In this document: positions 1 through 7,852 of the stretch, piece after piece | Position numbering within the stretch: the stretch's first letter is position 1 | How the letters are laid out: every line of letters starts with the position of its first letter | From: Candidatus Fermentibacteraceae bacterium | Lineage (GTDB): Bacteria; Fermentibacterota; Fermentibacteria; Fermentibacterales; JCC-6 | Assembly: GCA_016744855.1 (NCBI GenBank) | Contig: JADGDO010000006.1 | Coordinates: 94,126-158,125, forward strand | Length of the DNA: 64,000 nt | Reading direction: 5' to 3' | Translations under genes and position numbers: made by a program | The notes under the pieces: generated by a model | The model's input: only the letters and a program-made list of their open reading frames with translations | Databases searched by the model: none | Told to the model about the DNA's origin: nothing

Positions 1-1371
1 GGTTTCATGGCTGAGGAAATGGGAGCTGTTTACGGCAAGGGCAACAAAGAGAACATGGCAGCTGCTATGGCAAACACAAAAGAACGATCTGCTGTTGCTG
101 TCGCTGAAAAGTTCGAGGTTGAAGTCGACGATGCCGAGTACAAAGGCTACATCAAGAAAGCTGTATACCAGGCCGAGAAAGAATATGTCCGTTCAAGACT
201 TCTTTCCGATGGTATCCGTTATGACGGACGCGAGCGTACAGAAGTAAGAGACATTCATTGCGAGGTCGGTGTTCTTCCTAGAACACACGGTTCCGCTCTT
301 TTCACAAGAGGCGAAACGCAGGCTCTTTGTGCAGCTACACTTGGTGGCGATAGAGATGAGCAGCGTATAGATGCTCTTCTTGGCGAGTACAAGAAGAACT
401 TCATGCTTCATTATAACTTCCCTAGCTTCAGTGTTGGAGAGGTAAGACCTGTTAGAGGTCCCGGAAGACGCGAAATTGGCCATGGTCACCTCGCTGAAAC
501 CGCTATCCAGAGTGTAATTCCTGAAGAGTTCGCATACACTGTTCGTGTTGTTTCCGATATTCTGGAATCAAACGGATCATCATCCCAGGCAACAGTATGC
601 GGTGCATCACTCTGCCTAATGGATGCCGGTGTTCCTATCAAGGCAAATGTTGCAGGTATCGCTCTTGGTCTCGTCACCGATGGAGACAGATCAATAGTTC
701 TTTCTGACATTGCCGGTGTTGAAGATCACCTTGGTGATATGGATCTTAAAATTGCAGGTACTTCCAAGGGAGTTAATGCAATTCAGATGGATCTTAAGGT
801 CGAGGGTGTTTCTCAGGAACTTCTTGTCGGTGCCTTTAACCAGGCAAAAGACAACAGACTTCACATTCTTGAAAGAATGGACAGCTGTATCGACAAGCCT
901 CGTGAGGAGCTCAGTCAGTTCGCACCGAGAATCATTACTGTTCAGATCGACAAGGAGAAGATCGGCAAGCTGATCGGACCCGGCGGTAAGAATATCAGAT
1001 TCGTTACAGAAGAATCCGGTGCTGAGATTAACATTGATGACAGCGGAATTGTTACTGTTCTTACAAATGACGGTGACAAAGCTGACCATGCCCTTAGACT
1101 TATAGATCAGTTTGTGGGTACGGCCAAGATAGGCAAAGTTTACGAGGGTACTGTTGTCAGTATTCAGACATTCGGAGCTTTCGTTGAAATCATGCCCGGA
1201 ACTGATGGTCTTGTTCACATCAGTAACATCAGCAAAGAGCGTTTAAACGACGTATCTGATGTACTGAAGCGCGGACAGAAAGTCAGAGTTAAGGTTAACA
1301 AGATTCGTGATGACGGAAAGATCGATCTCAACATGAAAGATGTTGATCAGACCGGCGAATTGGAAGAATAA
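1..1371 (+). CDS. pnp: Polyribonucleotide nucleotidyltransferase (PNPase), 3' part
   Basis: Phosphorolytic 3'-5' exoribonuclease of the RNA degradosome, cytoplasmic. The frame is open from base 1, so the first RNase PH domain (about 240 residues of a usual ~700) lies outside the window. Counting from the ATG at 7: helical linker to ~60, second RNase PH domain ~63-300 with the phosphate-binding SNGSSS at 189-193 and an acidic cluster D234/D240/D244/D246 (metal/catalytic), KH domain ~310-370 with IGPGGKNI, S1 domain ~378-447 with VHISNIS. The C-terminus is complete and short. It is followed at once by a strong terminator, so it ends its own transcription unit. Identification is secure. Confidence 0.97.
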   Translation, partial: GFMAEEMGAVYGKGNKENMAAAMANTKERSAVAVAEKFEVEVDDAEYKGYIKKAVYQAEKEYVRSRLLSDGIRYDGRERTEVRDIHCEVGVLPRTHGSALFTRGETQALCAATLGGDRDEQRIDALLGEYKKNFMLHYNFPSFSVGEVRPVRGPGRREIGHGHLAETAIQSVIPEEFAYTVRVVSDILESNGSSSQATVCGASLCLMDAGVPIKANVAGIALGLVTDGDRSIVLSDIAGVEDHLGDMDLKIAGTSKGVNAIQMDLKVEGVSQELLVGAFNQAKDNRLHILERMDSCIDKPREELSQFAPRIITVQIDKEKIGKLIGPGGKNIRFVTEESGAEINIDDSGIVTVLTNDGDKADHALRLIDQFVGTAKIGKVYEGTVVSIQTFGAFVEIMPGTDGLVHISNISKERLNDVSDVLKRGQKVRVKVNKIRDDGKIDLNMKDVDQTGELEE

Positions 1372-1380
1372 AACGGTAAA

Positions 1381-1411
1381 GAAGGGCGGTCTTTGGACCG
1401 CCCTTCTTCTT
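1381..1411 (+). terminator. Rho-independent terminator after pnp
   Basis: An 11-bp perfect stem (GAAGGGCGGTC / GACCGCCCTTC, 1381-1391 and 1396-1406) with a 4-base loop is followed by TTCTT. It starts 10 bases after the pnp stop and ends 14 bases before the dut start. Confidence 0.9.
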
Positions 1412-1425
1412 ATACAGGGATTCTT

Positions 1426-1869
1426 ATGGCAACAATTCTTATAGAGCCTCTTCCCGAGTACGGCGATTTGCCGTTGCCTGAACCAGCAACTGCTCATTCA
1501 GCTGGTGTTGATCTGCGTGCTGCAATTACAACCTCTTATACCTTGTGTCCCGGCGATACGGCCTTAATTCCTACAGGCCTGAAGGTTGCTGTTCCAGAAG
1601 GGTACGAGTGGCAGATAAGACCACGAAGTGGGCTTGCTCTCAAACATGGGGTAACTGTTCTCAACTCACCCGGTACAATAGATTCAGATTACCGTGGCCC
1701 TGTTGGTATCATTCTGATAAACCACGGGAAAACCTCTTTTGTTATAAACAGGGGTGACAGAATAGCTCAAGCGGTTCTATCCGCTGTTGAGTGTGTTCAA
1801 CTGGAAGTTGTAAGGCGTTTACCTGAAACAGCACGGGGGGAGGGTGGATTTGGTCACACGGGGATTTAA
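1426..1869 (+). CDS. dut: Deoxyuridine 5'-triphosphate nucleotidohydrolase (dUTPase)
   Basis: Hydrolyses dUTP to dUMP and pyrophosphate, keeping uracil out of DNA and supplying dUMP for thymidylate. The 147-residue length is typical of the homotrimeric family. All five motifs are visible: HSAGVDLRA (24-32), RPRSGLALKHG (65-75), GTIDSDYRG (83-91), INRGDRIAQ (107-115) and the C-terminal RGEGGFGHTG (137-146) that closes over the active site. The ATG at 1426 is preceded by AGGGA; an upstream in-frame ATG at 1393 lies inside the pnp terminator and is rejected. The 3' end overlaps the next gene by about 26 bases. Confidence 0.96.
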   Translation: MATILIEPLPEYGDLPLPEPATAHSAGVDLRAAITTSYTLCPGDTALIPTGLKVAVPEGYEWQIRPRSGLALKHGVTVLNSPGTIDSDYRGPVGIILINHGKTSFVINRGDRIAQAVLSAVECVQLEVVRRLPETARGEGGFGHTGI

Positions 1870-2338
1870 TCATTGCTTCTTCACTGTTTTCCTTCTTCTT
1901 TTTTCATGTGCATACAGTTTCAAAGGCAGCCTGCCTGAAAATATAAAATCAGTAGAGGTTGATCAATTCAGGAGCAGTATTACTGAATACGGATTGGAAC
2001 AGGAAATCACATCTCTTGTTACAGAATCTATCGTTCGCGACGGCAGACTCTCCATAGACAATGAAACACCCGATGCCCGTATCAGCGGTTCTGTTTCATA
2101 CTTTGCACGCACTGCTGTAACTTACACCGGTGCTGAAGAAGTGGAACAGTATAAGTTGGAGCTCAGAGTTTCAGTCTCTATGGATAACACTTCCGATAAT
2201 GAGTACATTATAAGGGACGAAGCTGTTTCGGAATGGTTGTTATATGATCCATCAACAGAAACTTTTGATGCAGCTAAACAGAGGTTGATTCTTCAAACCT
2301 CAGAAACAGTTGTTCGCAGGTGTCTTTCCGGTTGGTAG
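1844..2338 (+). CDS. lptE: LptE-family outer-membrane LPS-assembly lipoprotein
   Basis: LptE plugs the LptD barrel that inserts lipopolysaccharide into the outer leaflet. The protein (~164 aa) has a hydrophobic signal segment ending in the lipobox-like LLFSC, then the family pattern: a conserved start (SLPENIKSVEVDQF), a DARISGSVSYFARTAV strand, an EQYKLELRVSVSM strand and a C-terminal QTSETVVRRCLSGW helix. The start is uncertain: GTG at 1844 lies on a purine-rich GGGGGGAGG, while TTG at 1850 has better spacing to it. Either start is inside dut, suggesting translational coupling. The family call is by pattern; no LptD is in the window. Confidence 0.78.
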   Translation: MDLVTRGFNHCFFTVFLLLFSCAYSFKGSLPENIKSVEVDQFRSSITEYGLEQEITSLVTESIVRDGRLSIDNETPDARISGSVSYFARTAVTYTGAEEVEQYKLELRVSVSMDNTSDNEYIIRDEAVSEWLLYDPSTETFDAAKQRLILQTSETVVRRCLSGW

Positions 2339-2395
2339 CCATAAGGCAATCGGTCGGGGCTGGTTTATCGATCCAAGAAAAGGGGCTATTAATCA

Positions 2396-2734
2396 ATGAA
2401 AAACGGGAAACTGGGCTGTCTTCTCTGGGTTGCTTTGTTTTTAATAATTGTTCTTTGGGGCTGGAAATTAATTGATTTTTATGTGTTGAGCCCCGCCTCG
2501 GTTAAAAAGGGAATTAATGAGACTGTGGATCAAGTCAGTCGAATGAATAACACAGCTGCGAAACAGGTTGAATTCCTTTCCAGATGGGCAGATTGGAAGC
2601 GAGCAAGTTCAATTCCATTTACCAGCGCAGCATTCCAGTCCGATTCATTTGTTGTAGAGTGGGTTGATACTCTCCACGTGCCCATCTTCCCTTCAATTGT
2701 TCACGAGTTCCGACTAACACGGATAGTTCGCTGA
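2396..2734 (+). CDS. Small single-pass membrane protein, unknown function
   Basis: 112 residues. After the short positive start MKNGKLG comes one strong transmembrane segment (about 8-32, rich in L, I, V, W), then a hydrophilic, probably extracytoplasmic domain with a short amphipathic stretch (INETVDQVSRMNN). No enzyme motif or recognised family. ATG at 2396 follows GAAAAGGGG with a slightly long spacer. The stop TGA shares its last base with the start of the next gene, so the two are probably translated together and may be partners. Confidence 0.7.
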   Translation: MKNGKLGCLLWVALFLIIVLWGWKLIDFYVLSPASVKKGINETVDQVSRMNNTAAKQVEFLSRWADWKRASSIPFTSAAFQSDSFVVEWVDTLHVPIFPSIVHEFRLTRIVR

Positions 2735-2934
2735 TGAGTTTGTCTGACGATTGGCGCGAGCGCCACGGTCACAAGCAGTCTGACAGTAAAGTGTTTATCT
2801 ATATAATCCTGCTTTTAGCTATAATTTTCTTTATAGCCAGAGCCGGTACTTTTTCAAAGCAGTTTACCAATACTTTCCTTGGAACTCAAGATTCGACAGC
2901 TCTTGAATCAGTCGAACTGGAAACGAATGAGTAG
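2734..2934 (+). CDS. Small membrane protein, 66 aa, unknown function
   Basis: A hydrophilic charged N-terminus (DDWRERHGHKQSDSK) precedes one transmembrane helix (about 20-37, VFIYIILLLAIIFFIAR) and a short polar tail. The start overlaps the preceding stop by one base (TGATG) and the end overlaps the next ATG by eight bases, so it sits in a tightly coupled run between an unknown membrane protein and a dipeptidase. No family recognised. The coupling on both sides argues that this short frame is real. Confidence 0.62.
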   Translation: MSLSDDWRERHGHKQSDSKVFIYIILLLAIIFFIARAGTFSKQFTNTFLGTQDSTALESVELETNE

Positions 2935-3796
2935 AAGAATATTTGATGCCCACTGTGATACCCTTCTGCTTGAACCAGCAGCAGACGGGTTTCTTGAGGG
3001 TAGTGATTCTCTTCACGTCGACCTTCCTTCTCTCCTGGAATCTGGTGTTTGCGACCAGGTAATGGCTGTTTGCGTAAAACCCTATAAGGGTCGAGAAAAA
3101 CAGATGTGGGAGAGAGGAATCGAAAACTTCGAGAAATTCAGAATTACCAGTAAACCTAAGCTTCATTTTGGAATTGAGGGTTGTCTTCCGATTTACATGG
3201 GATACGAGCTTCCATTTCACCCAGTTGTTGCCAGTCTAACATGGAATGGTGATAATCCATATGCAGGTGGAATAGGTTCAGAAATGGATCTTACTGATGA
3301 TGGGAAAAAACTGGTTGAGCATTTTTTAAATTCCGGTACGGCAATCGATGTTTCCCATCTTAACGATAAATCCAGAAGAACTCTTCTTAAAGTGGGATTT
3401 CCTGTTTGTGCAACACACTGCAATGCAAGAAGTTTATGCAATGGAATGAACCGGAATCTACCTGATGAAGACATAATTGAGATAGCAAATAATGGTGGAG
3501 TTGTGGGTGTGACCTTTGTTCCTGATTTTCTTGAAGAAAGCGGAACTGGAGCAACAATCGATTCTATTGTTAATCATATCGAATACATCGCCGAGAAAAC
3601 GTCTATAGATAATGTAGGTTTCGGCAGTGATTTTGATGGAATAAAAAAACTGCCAAGGGGAATCAAGGGTGCTCAAAGCTGGTACCGTATAGTCAATGCT
3701 TTAGAGAATCGGGGATGGTCCGATGAAGATATCGATAAGGCTTCAGGAGATAACTGGAGAAAATTTTTTAAAATGGACAAGGAGATTTTAGGTTGA
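2927..3796 (+). CDS. Membrane dipeptidase (peptidase family M19)
   Basis: Zinc dipeptidase of the renal-dipeptidase family that cleaves dipeptides, often including D-residues. Visible motifs: the HxD metal site in FDAHCDTL near the N-terminus, the bridging Glu region GIEG (~82), VSHLND, the second metal His in ATHCNARSLC and the C-terminal GSDFDG signature. The start is taken at 2927, where the DAHCDTL motif falls at the usual distance from the N-terminus; longer in-frame starts lie inside the preceding gene. With 289 residues it is slightly short for the family, and there is no signal peptide, so it should be cytoplasmic. The stop overlaps the next gene's TTG. Confidence 0.9.
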   Translation: MSRRIFDAHCDTLLLEPAADGFLEGSDSLHVDLPSLLESGVCDQVMAVCVKPYKGREKQMWERGIENFEKFRITSKPKLHFGIEGCLPIYMGYELPFHPVVASLTWNGDNPYAGGIGSEMDLTDDGKKLVEHFLNSGTAIDVSHLNDKSRRTLLKVGFPVCATHCNARSLCNGMNRNLPDEDIIEIANNGGVVGVTFVPDFLEESGTGATIDSIVNHIEYIAEKTSIDNVGFGSDFDGIKKLPRGIKGAQSWYRIVNALENRGWSDEDIDKASGDNWRKFFKMDKEILG

Positions 3797-4575
3797 GAAT
3801 TGCACTAATTTCATTGATAATTCTGTCAACTGTATTGCTTGCGCAGACACCACTTGAGTTCGGAATAGTTCGTGATCTCGTTGGTGGAACTCCAAGAATA
3901 AGCGTTTTCAGCATAAAAACAAGAAATATAGATGGCGAGAATACCCTACAAATAGCTGCGCGCGCGGGAGTTCAGTTTGATTGTACCCGTCACAGTATGC
4001 TTATCGACAGTATGACATATTCTGATGTTCTGGTAAACGGACAGATCAACTACTCAGCCTCAATTTCCAAAAGCACTCTGGAGCATTTTTTTACTGTGAT
4101 CAGAGAGAATATGAACAGCAGTGGTGGCGGTGGTATTTCTCAGTTTCACGTCGAACTGATTACCTCTGATGAAATGGGTTGGATATCTGTGGTTGCTCCA
4201 TTGTCCAGAGTAGATAGCCTTCTCGATGGAAGCATGACTCACCTCCAATTCTGGGCAATGACACCGGTGAACGAGGTCGAAGTAGGAACAGGGGGATTTG
4301 CGGTTGCTAATGAGAGCCCGCTTCCAGACCTTCATGGAGCTCCTGATGTTCCGGTTGTTGCGGATATTGTAATGTACCAACCGAGTTCTGTTCATGCCTG
4401 GAAATCACTGATTCTTCCCGGCTGGGGTCAAATGGCTTCAGGTGAGGGTATGCCGCTGGTGAATATTCTTACAGAAATCGGTGGTGCCGCCCTCTTGTTT
4501 ACAGAAGATTACAGAGAAGTGGGGATCGGTGTACTGGCTGTAAATCATCTGATCAGCTTTTCAGATCTGCTATAG
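3793..4575 (+). CDS. Exported protein of unknown function
   Basis: 260 residues starting with a signal peptide (hydrophobic to about 18, ending LLAQ). TTG at 3793 follows GGAGA and overlaps the dipeptidase stop. The middle is a predicted beta-rich soluble domain with a Gly-rich loop (SSGGGG). Near the C-terminus is a hydrophobic segment beginning SLILPGWGQ, a motif seen in DUF5683-like proteins of the Bacteroidetes group, followed by a second hydrophobic stretch. The N-terminal part is not recognised. Envelope location is likely; the function is unknown. Confidence 0.75.
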   Translation: MRIALISLIILSTVLLAQTPLEFGIVRDLVGGTPRISVFSIKTRNIDGENTLQIAARAGVQFDCTRHSMLIDSMTYSDVLVNGQINYSASISKSTLEHFFTVIRENMNSSGGGGISQFHVELITSDEMGWISVVAPLSRVDSLLDGSMTHLQFWAMTPVNEVEVGTGGFAVANESPLPDLHGAPDVPVVADIVMYQPSSVHAWKSLILPGWGQMASGEGMPLVNILTEIGGAALLFTEDYREVGIGVLAVNHLISFSDLL

Positions 4576-4616
4576 TTGTTATTTAAGGAAATTCAGGTAC
4601 TACTGGAAGGGAGTAT

Positions 4617-4907
4617 ATGAGAACACTTGAAGGTGTATTAATTCTGCTGGGTGCTTCTCTCTGGGGAGTTGCATTCTTTTTCGGTCCTTCTTCAGCTTTA
4701 TGGATTCTTGCAAAATGGGGAGTTTTCCTGATTGCAATGTCTGGTCTTTTAAGGGTTACTGAATTTCTTATTCCCAACAGAAAACCTCAGCCGAAAAGAT
4801 CTCGTGGACCAGCTCGAAAATGTCCTGCATGTGGAAAACCTGCGATCGCCGGATCGAAGTTTTGCAGTTATCACACAAGGTATGGTCCAGAGGATGGCCG
4901 GAGCTGA
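4617..4907 (+). CDS. Small two-helix membrane protein with C-terminal zinc ribbon
   Basis: 96 residues with two hydrophobic helices (about 5-24 and 28-50), a basic linker (NRKPQPKRSRGPARK), then CPACGKPAIAGSKFCSYH, a compact CxxC...CxxH metal-binding knuckle. ATG at 4617 is preceded by GGAAGGGAG. The ribbon should face the cytoplasm if the basic linker follows the positive-inside rule. The 3' end overlaps the apbE reading frame. No known family name can be assigned. Confidence 0.75.
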   Translation: MRTLEGVLILLGASLWGVAFFFGPSSALWILAKWGVFLIAMSGLLRVTEFLIPNRKPQPKRSRGPARKCPACGKPAIAGSKFCSYHTRYGPEDGRS

Positions 4908-5896
4908 GCAGTAGAAAACTTCTTGCATTAGGGCTTTTTGTCTCTCTCGCGCTTGCGGTGGGATACAGATTTACGAACAGGTCTGATTTGGTTGAAGTTT
5001 CCCGAACATTCCCTGTTCTGGGTACTTTTGCTACTGTGATTGTCACTATAGATCCCGGAGATACCCAAATTGCCTTCCACAAAGCTGATTCTCTGCTGAC
5101 TCATCTCGACACTCAACTCGGTCGATTCAGTGAAACTGGTCAGCTTTATCATCTTAATACAACATACGGGATATCTGCAGGTTCCGAGCTCGCTGATTTG
5201 ATTCGAAGATCGGACACTCTTGTAAGGGCTACAAACAGCAGTTTTGACCCTACCCTTGGAATTCTCTCTCGCATATGGGGTTTTCCGGAACCCATCAGTG
5301 TACCGGATTCGACTAGTGTTATAGATGCCCTTTCATTTACAGGCTGGGCAACAAGGGTTCATATTGATGAAGACACGATTACAATTGAGCCCGGCACAGA
5401 AATGGACTTCGGTGCTATTGCAAAAGGACATGCGGTGGATCGGACTTTCGAACTCCTAATGGATATGGGAGCCTCTGAGTGTCTCGTGGAGGTCGGGGGT
5501 GAGGTAAGGTGCGGAAGCCTGACCGGTAGAATTTGGTTCATCGGAGTTCGTCACCCGAGAATTGAAAACCTTTCCGGTGTACTAGCTATCGAATCCGGAG
5601 CAGTTGCCACCAGTGGAGATTATGAGTGTTTCTTTATAGAGGACGGAACTAGATACAGTCATCTTCTCGACTCTAATACCGGTTTCCCCTCACGAAACTC
5701 ACTCAGTGCTACTGTTTTTGCCGGAGATTGTGCCACCGCTGACGCCATGGCTACAGCAGCTGCAGTCGCTGGGCCGGAAGAAGCCGCCCTCTTCCCTTTA
5801 ACAACTTATACGGGCATGCTGATAATTACTGAAGACATTAACCTGAAAGACTATAGCATAGAGCATGAGTTTGGAGTTCTTCCATGGGCGGAGTAA
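4862..5896 (+). CDS. apbE: FAD:protein FMN transferase (ApbE)
   Basis: Covalently attaches FMN from FAD to Thr/Ser of flavoproteins such as Rnf/Nqr subunits, acting outside the cytoplasmic membrane. An N-terminal anchor (SRKLLALGLFVSLALAVGY) is followed by family motifs in order: a FDPTLG region, DFGAIAKGHAVDR, VEVGGEVRC, ATSGDYECFF, YSHLLDSNTGFP and the Mg-binding ATADAMATAAA near the C-terminus. The length of ~344 is normal. The start is not certain: TTG 4862 is used; ATG 4820/4829 would overlap the previous gene by about 80 bases; CTG 4904, right behind GGAG and overlapping that gene's stop, would give a cleaner signal peptide. The frame continues into the radical SAM gene with a 13-base overlap. 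Confidence 0.93.
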   Translation: MQLSHKVWSRGWPELSSRKLLALGLFVSLALAVGYRFTNRSDLVEVSRTFPVLGTFATVIVTIDPGDTQIAFHKADSLLTHLDTQLGRFSETGQLYHLNTTYGISAGSELADLIRRSDTLVRATNSSFDPTLGILSRIWGFPEPISVPDSTSVIDALSFTGWATRVHIDEDTITIEPGTEMDFGAIAKGHAVDRTFELLMDMGASECLVEVGGEVRCGSLTGRIWFIGVRHPRIENLSGVLAIESGAVATSGDYECFFIEDGTRYSHLLDSNTGFPSRNSLSATVFAGDCATADAMATAAAVAGPEEAALFPLTTYTGMLIITEDINLKDYSIEHEFGVLPWAE

Positions 5897-6696
5897 GAGA
5901 AGTATGCTGCATCTGCCCTCATTCATGTGTTTTCACAGAAGAACAACCTGTTGGAAACTGCAGAGTACGCGGGTTGGGCAATCCCGGTTACGGGATGTGT
6001 ATCGGCCTGTCTGTTGATCCAATTGAGAAAAAACCACTTAAGAATTTTCGCAGGGGAAGTCGTGTTCTTTCAACCGGTCCGAATGGATGCAATCTCACCT
6101 GTCTTAACTGTCAGAATTGGCAGATCAGTCAACAAAAATCTAACTCAGCAGAGTATTACAGTCCCACCGAGCTGGCTTCTCTAGCTATGAAAAGAAGCGA
6201 TGGTCTCGCTTTTACATACACTGAGCCTACTGTCTGGTATGAATACATCATGGACACTGCACCTTTGGTCAGAGGAAAAGGTGGATTCGTAGTTATGGTA
6301 TCAAACGGCTTCGTTAACAGAGAACCTCTTCTGGATCTTATCGGAGTTACAGATGCATGGAATATTGACCTGAAGGCATGGAGCAGTGAGTTTTACAGGG
6401 ATGTTTGCGGGGGAGATCTGAAGACAGTTCTGAAATCTATAGAAACTGTTGCAGCCAGCCAGTGTCATCTTGAACTAACCTGGCTTCTCGTACCCGGTTT
6501 GAACGATCATCCTAAACAGATAGAAGAAGCAGCAAAATGGATTAAGGACACATCAGGAGAAAACACACCTCTTCATGTTTCAAGGTATTTCCCCCATTAC
6601 AAAATGGCTATACCAGCAACTTCACTTTCATCCTTGAACGCAGCTGTAAAGTTGTTCAGAAAGCACCTTACGAATGTCTATCCGGGAAATGTTTAA
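5884..6696 (+). CDS. AmrS-like (AmmeMemoRadiSam-type) radical SAM enzyme
   Basis: 270 residues. An N-terminal Cys-rich element (CCICPHSC...NCRVRG) and the segment DPIEKKPLKNF are hallmarks of the AmmeMemoRadiSam radical SAM subfamily. The SAM/[4Fe-4S] site is C69-x3-C73-x2-C76 in GPNGCNLTCLNCQNW. Further family blocks are FTYTEPTVWYEY, VSNGF, NIDLKAW, LVPGLND and HVSRYFPHYKM. It stops at NVYPGNV, where longer homologues continue with a CPNC-type zinc element, so the C-terminal tail is absent here. The usual AMMECR1 and Memo partners are not next to it; instead it is coupled to apbE and a NusG-II protein. Substrate unknown. Confidence 0.88.
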   Translation: MGGVREVCCICPHSCVFTEEQPVGNCRVRGLGNPGYGMCIGLSVDPIEKKPLKNFRRGSRVLSTGPNGCNLTCLNCQNWQISQQKSNSAEYYSPTELASLAMKRSDGLAFTYTEPTVWYEYIMDTAPLVRGKGGFVVMVSNGFVNREPLLDLIGVTDAWNIDLKAWSSEFYRDVCGGDLKTVLKSIETVAASQCHLELTWLLVPGLNDHPKQIEEAAKWIKDTSGENTPLHVSRYFPHYKMAIPATSLSSLNAAVKLFRKHLTNVYPGNV

Positions 6697-7042
6697 ACCC
6701 TGCGATGGGTTGCTTATTGTTTTCTTTCTTGTAATCGCACTCTTCTGGAGTCAGTGTGACAGAGGGTTCAGTTCAGAATCAGAAGCGACTAAACTGCGTG
6801 TAGTAACTTCTGCAGGCGACGATACTGTTAGTCTTTTTAAAGATACAATAATAGTTAGAGATCATCTTACAATTGAAATCAGAAATGTGCGTGCTGCGAT
6901 TACCTGGTCTGATTGTTCTACCAGGCAGTGTGTACAAACTGGTTTTATCGGATCACCTGGTCAGATTTCCGCTTGCATGCCCAATGAAACATGGATCGAA
7001 ATCATTGGATCAGAGAAGACAACTGACGTTTTAAGTTACTGA
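6689..7042 (+). CDS. NusG domain II protein, membrane-anchored
   Basis: 117 residues from the ATG at 6689 (a longer in-frame start is at 6674). One transmembrane helix (about 6-22) is followed by an external domain ending in a conserved block: WSDCSTRQCVQTGFIGSPGQ, then ACMPNETWIEI. The DC-x4-C-x3-G-x3-PG-x3-C-PN pattern is characteristic of the NusG_II (DUF1312) family, commonly found beside ApbE, Rnf-type and energy-coupling genes. It overlaps the radical SAM gene by eight bases. The exact role is unknown; its company suggests flavin-linked envelope redox maturation (inference). Confidence 0.85.
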   Translation: MFKPCDGLLIVFFLVIALFWSQCDRGFSSESEATKLRVVTSAGDDTVSLFKDTIIVRDHLTIEIRNVRAAITWSDCSTRQCVQTGFIGSPGQISACMPNETWIEIIGSEKTTDVLSY

Positions 7043-7046
7043 TCGA

Positions 7047-7667
7047 TTAGAAAACGTTTTTTAAGGCTCCCCATGTCATTTGATCAAGACTCCATGGAAG
7101 AGGAAGAACAGCTACAAAGTAGTTCGAAATTCCTGTAGATGGGTTCCATGGCAACCAGCTCTGAAAATCATCTGTGAAAAAACTATGTGCAACAGGAGAT
7201 CCTGCTCCGTCAGATATACTTGATGGCCAGCCTCCGGAACTCAATTCAGTATTTGTCAGCATCCAAAAGTTTGTTTCAACATGTACTGGATCTGTGTAAA
7301 CAGAGATAACCGGTGCGTAGTGAACTGCGGTCAAGAGGACCTGCTCCAGCTGATATGTTGGAGAGTCTGAAGTCCCTCTCCATATTTCGCAGTAAAAATC
7401 GGATGTGTCCCATGGCATTTCAACATCATGAAAGAACCACATCTCACATTCAGTAATGTCTAACCCAGCGCTCCAGGCGGGAACAAAATCATCAAGATTA
7501 AACCATACTCCCCTGTAGATTCCACTCCACGATGACCAGATGGCAGAACCGTCATCATACCCAAGCCAGTCATCAGTTCTTTCGTAGAAAAGACCGGCAG
7601 GAAGCTCTGTTCCACCGGCAAACGAAACGGCACAAAATACCATAGATGCTATAATTAATAACTTCAC
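7047..7667 (-). CDS. Exported protein of unknown function
   Basis: 206 residues with a clear signal peptide (MKLLIIASMVFCAVSFAGG). The mature part is rich in Trp, Tyr and Asp, with no long repeats and no lipobox, and is likely a beta-sandwich. There is no C-terminal sorting domain: it ends at WGALKNVF. It is convergent with the NusG-II gene four bases away, so transcripts from both sides run into each other. No family recognised. Confidence 0.75.
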   Translation of the reverse strand: MKLLIIASMVFCAVSFAGGTELPAGLFYERTDDWLGYDDGSAIWSSWSGIYRGVWFNLDDFVPAWSAGLDITECEMWFFHDVEMPWDTSDFYCEIWRGTSDSPTYQLEQVLLTAVHYAPVISVYTDPVHVETNFWMLTNTELSSGGWPSSISDGAGSPVAHSFFTDDFQSWLPWNPSTGISNYFVAVLPLPWSLDQMTWGALKNVF

Positions 7668-7787
7668 CAGAAACCCCTTTATTGTTATCCCCCAACACAG
7701 AGTATAGAAAGGCTTTCCACTACTGTCAATCTAGAGGCAGTATGAAGAGTTAGCTCTGTGAAGATTGCAGGTATTCTCTGAAAAGAT

Positions 7788-7817
7788 TTGACTAAGAGAG
7801 CGGATTTTCGATATGAT
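7788..7817 (+). promoter_or_regulatory. Candidate sigma70-type promoter for the 7853 lipoprotein gene
   Basis: TTGACT (7788-7793) and TATGAT (7812-7817) are separated by 18 bases, about 35 bases ahead of the TTG start at 7853. The match to the vegetative consensus is good, but the sigma preference of this organism is not known. Confidence 0.45.
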
Positions 7818-7852
7818 AGTTTTACCAACAACAACAAGATTGGAGTACTAAT

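Noticed and set aside
691..1218. 175-codon minus-strand frame inside pnp
   Set aside because: Fully antisense to well-conserved PNPase domains; no ribosome-binding site; shadow frame.
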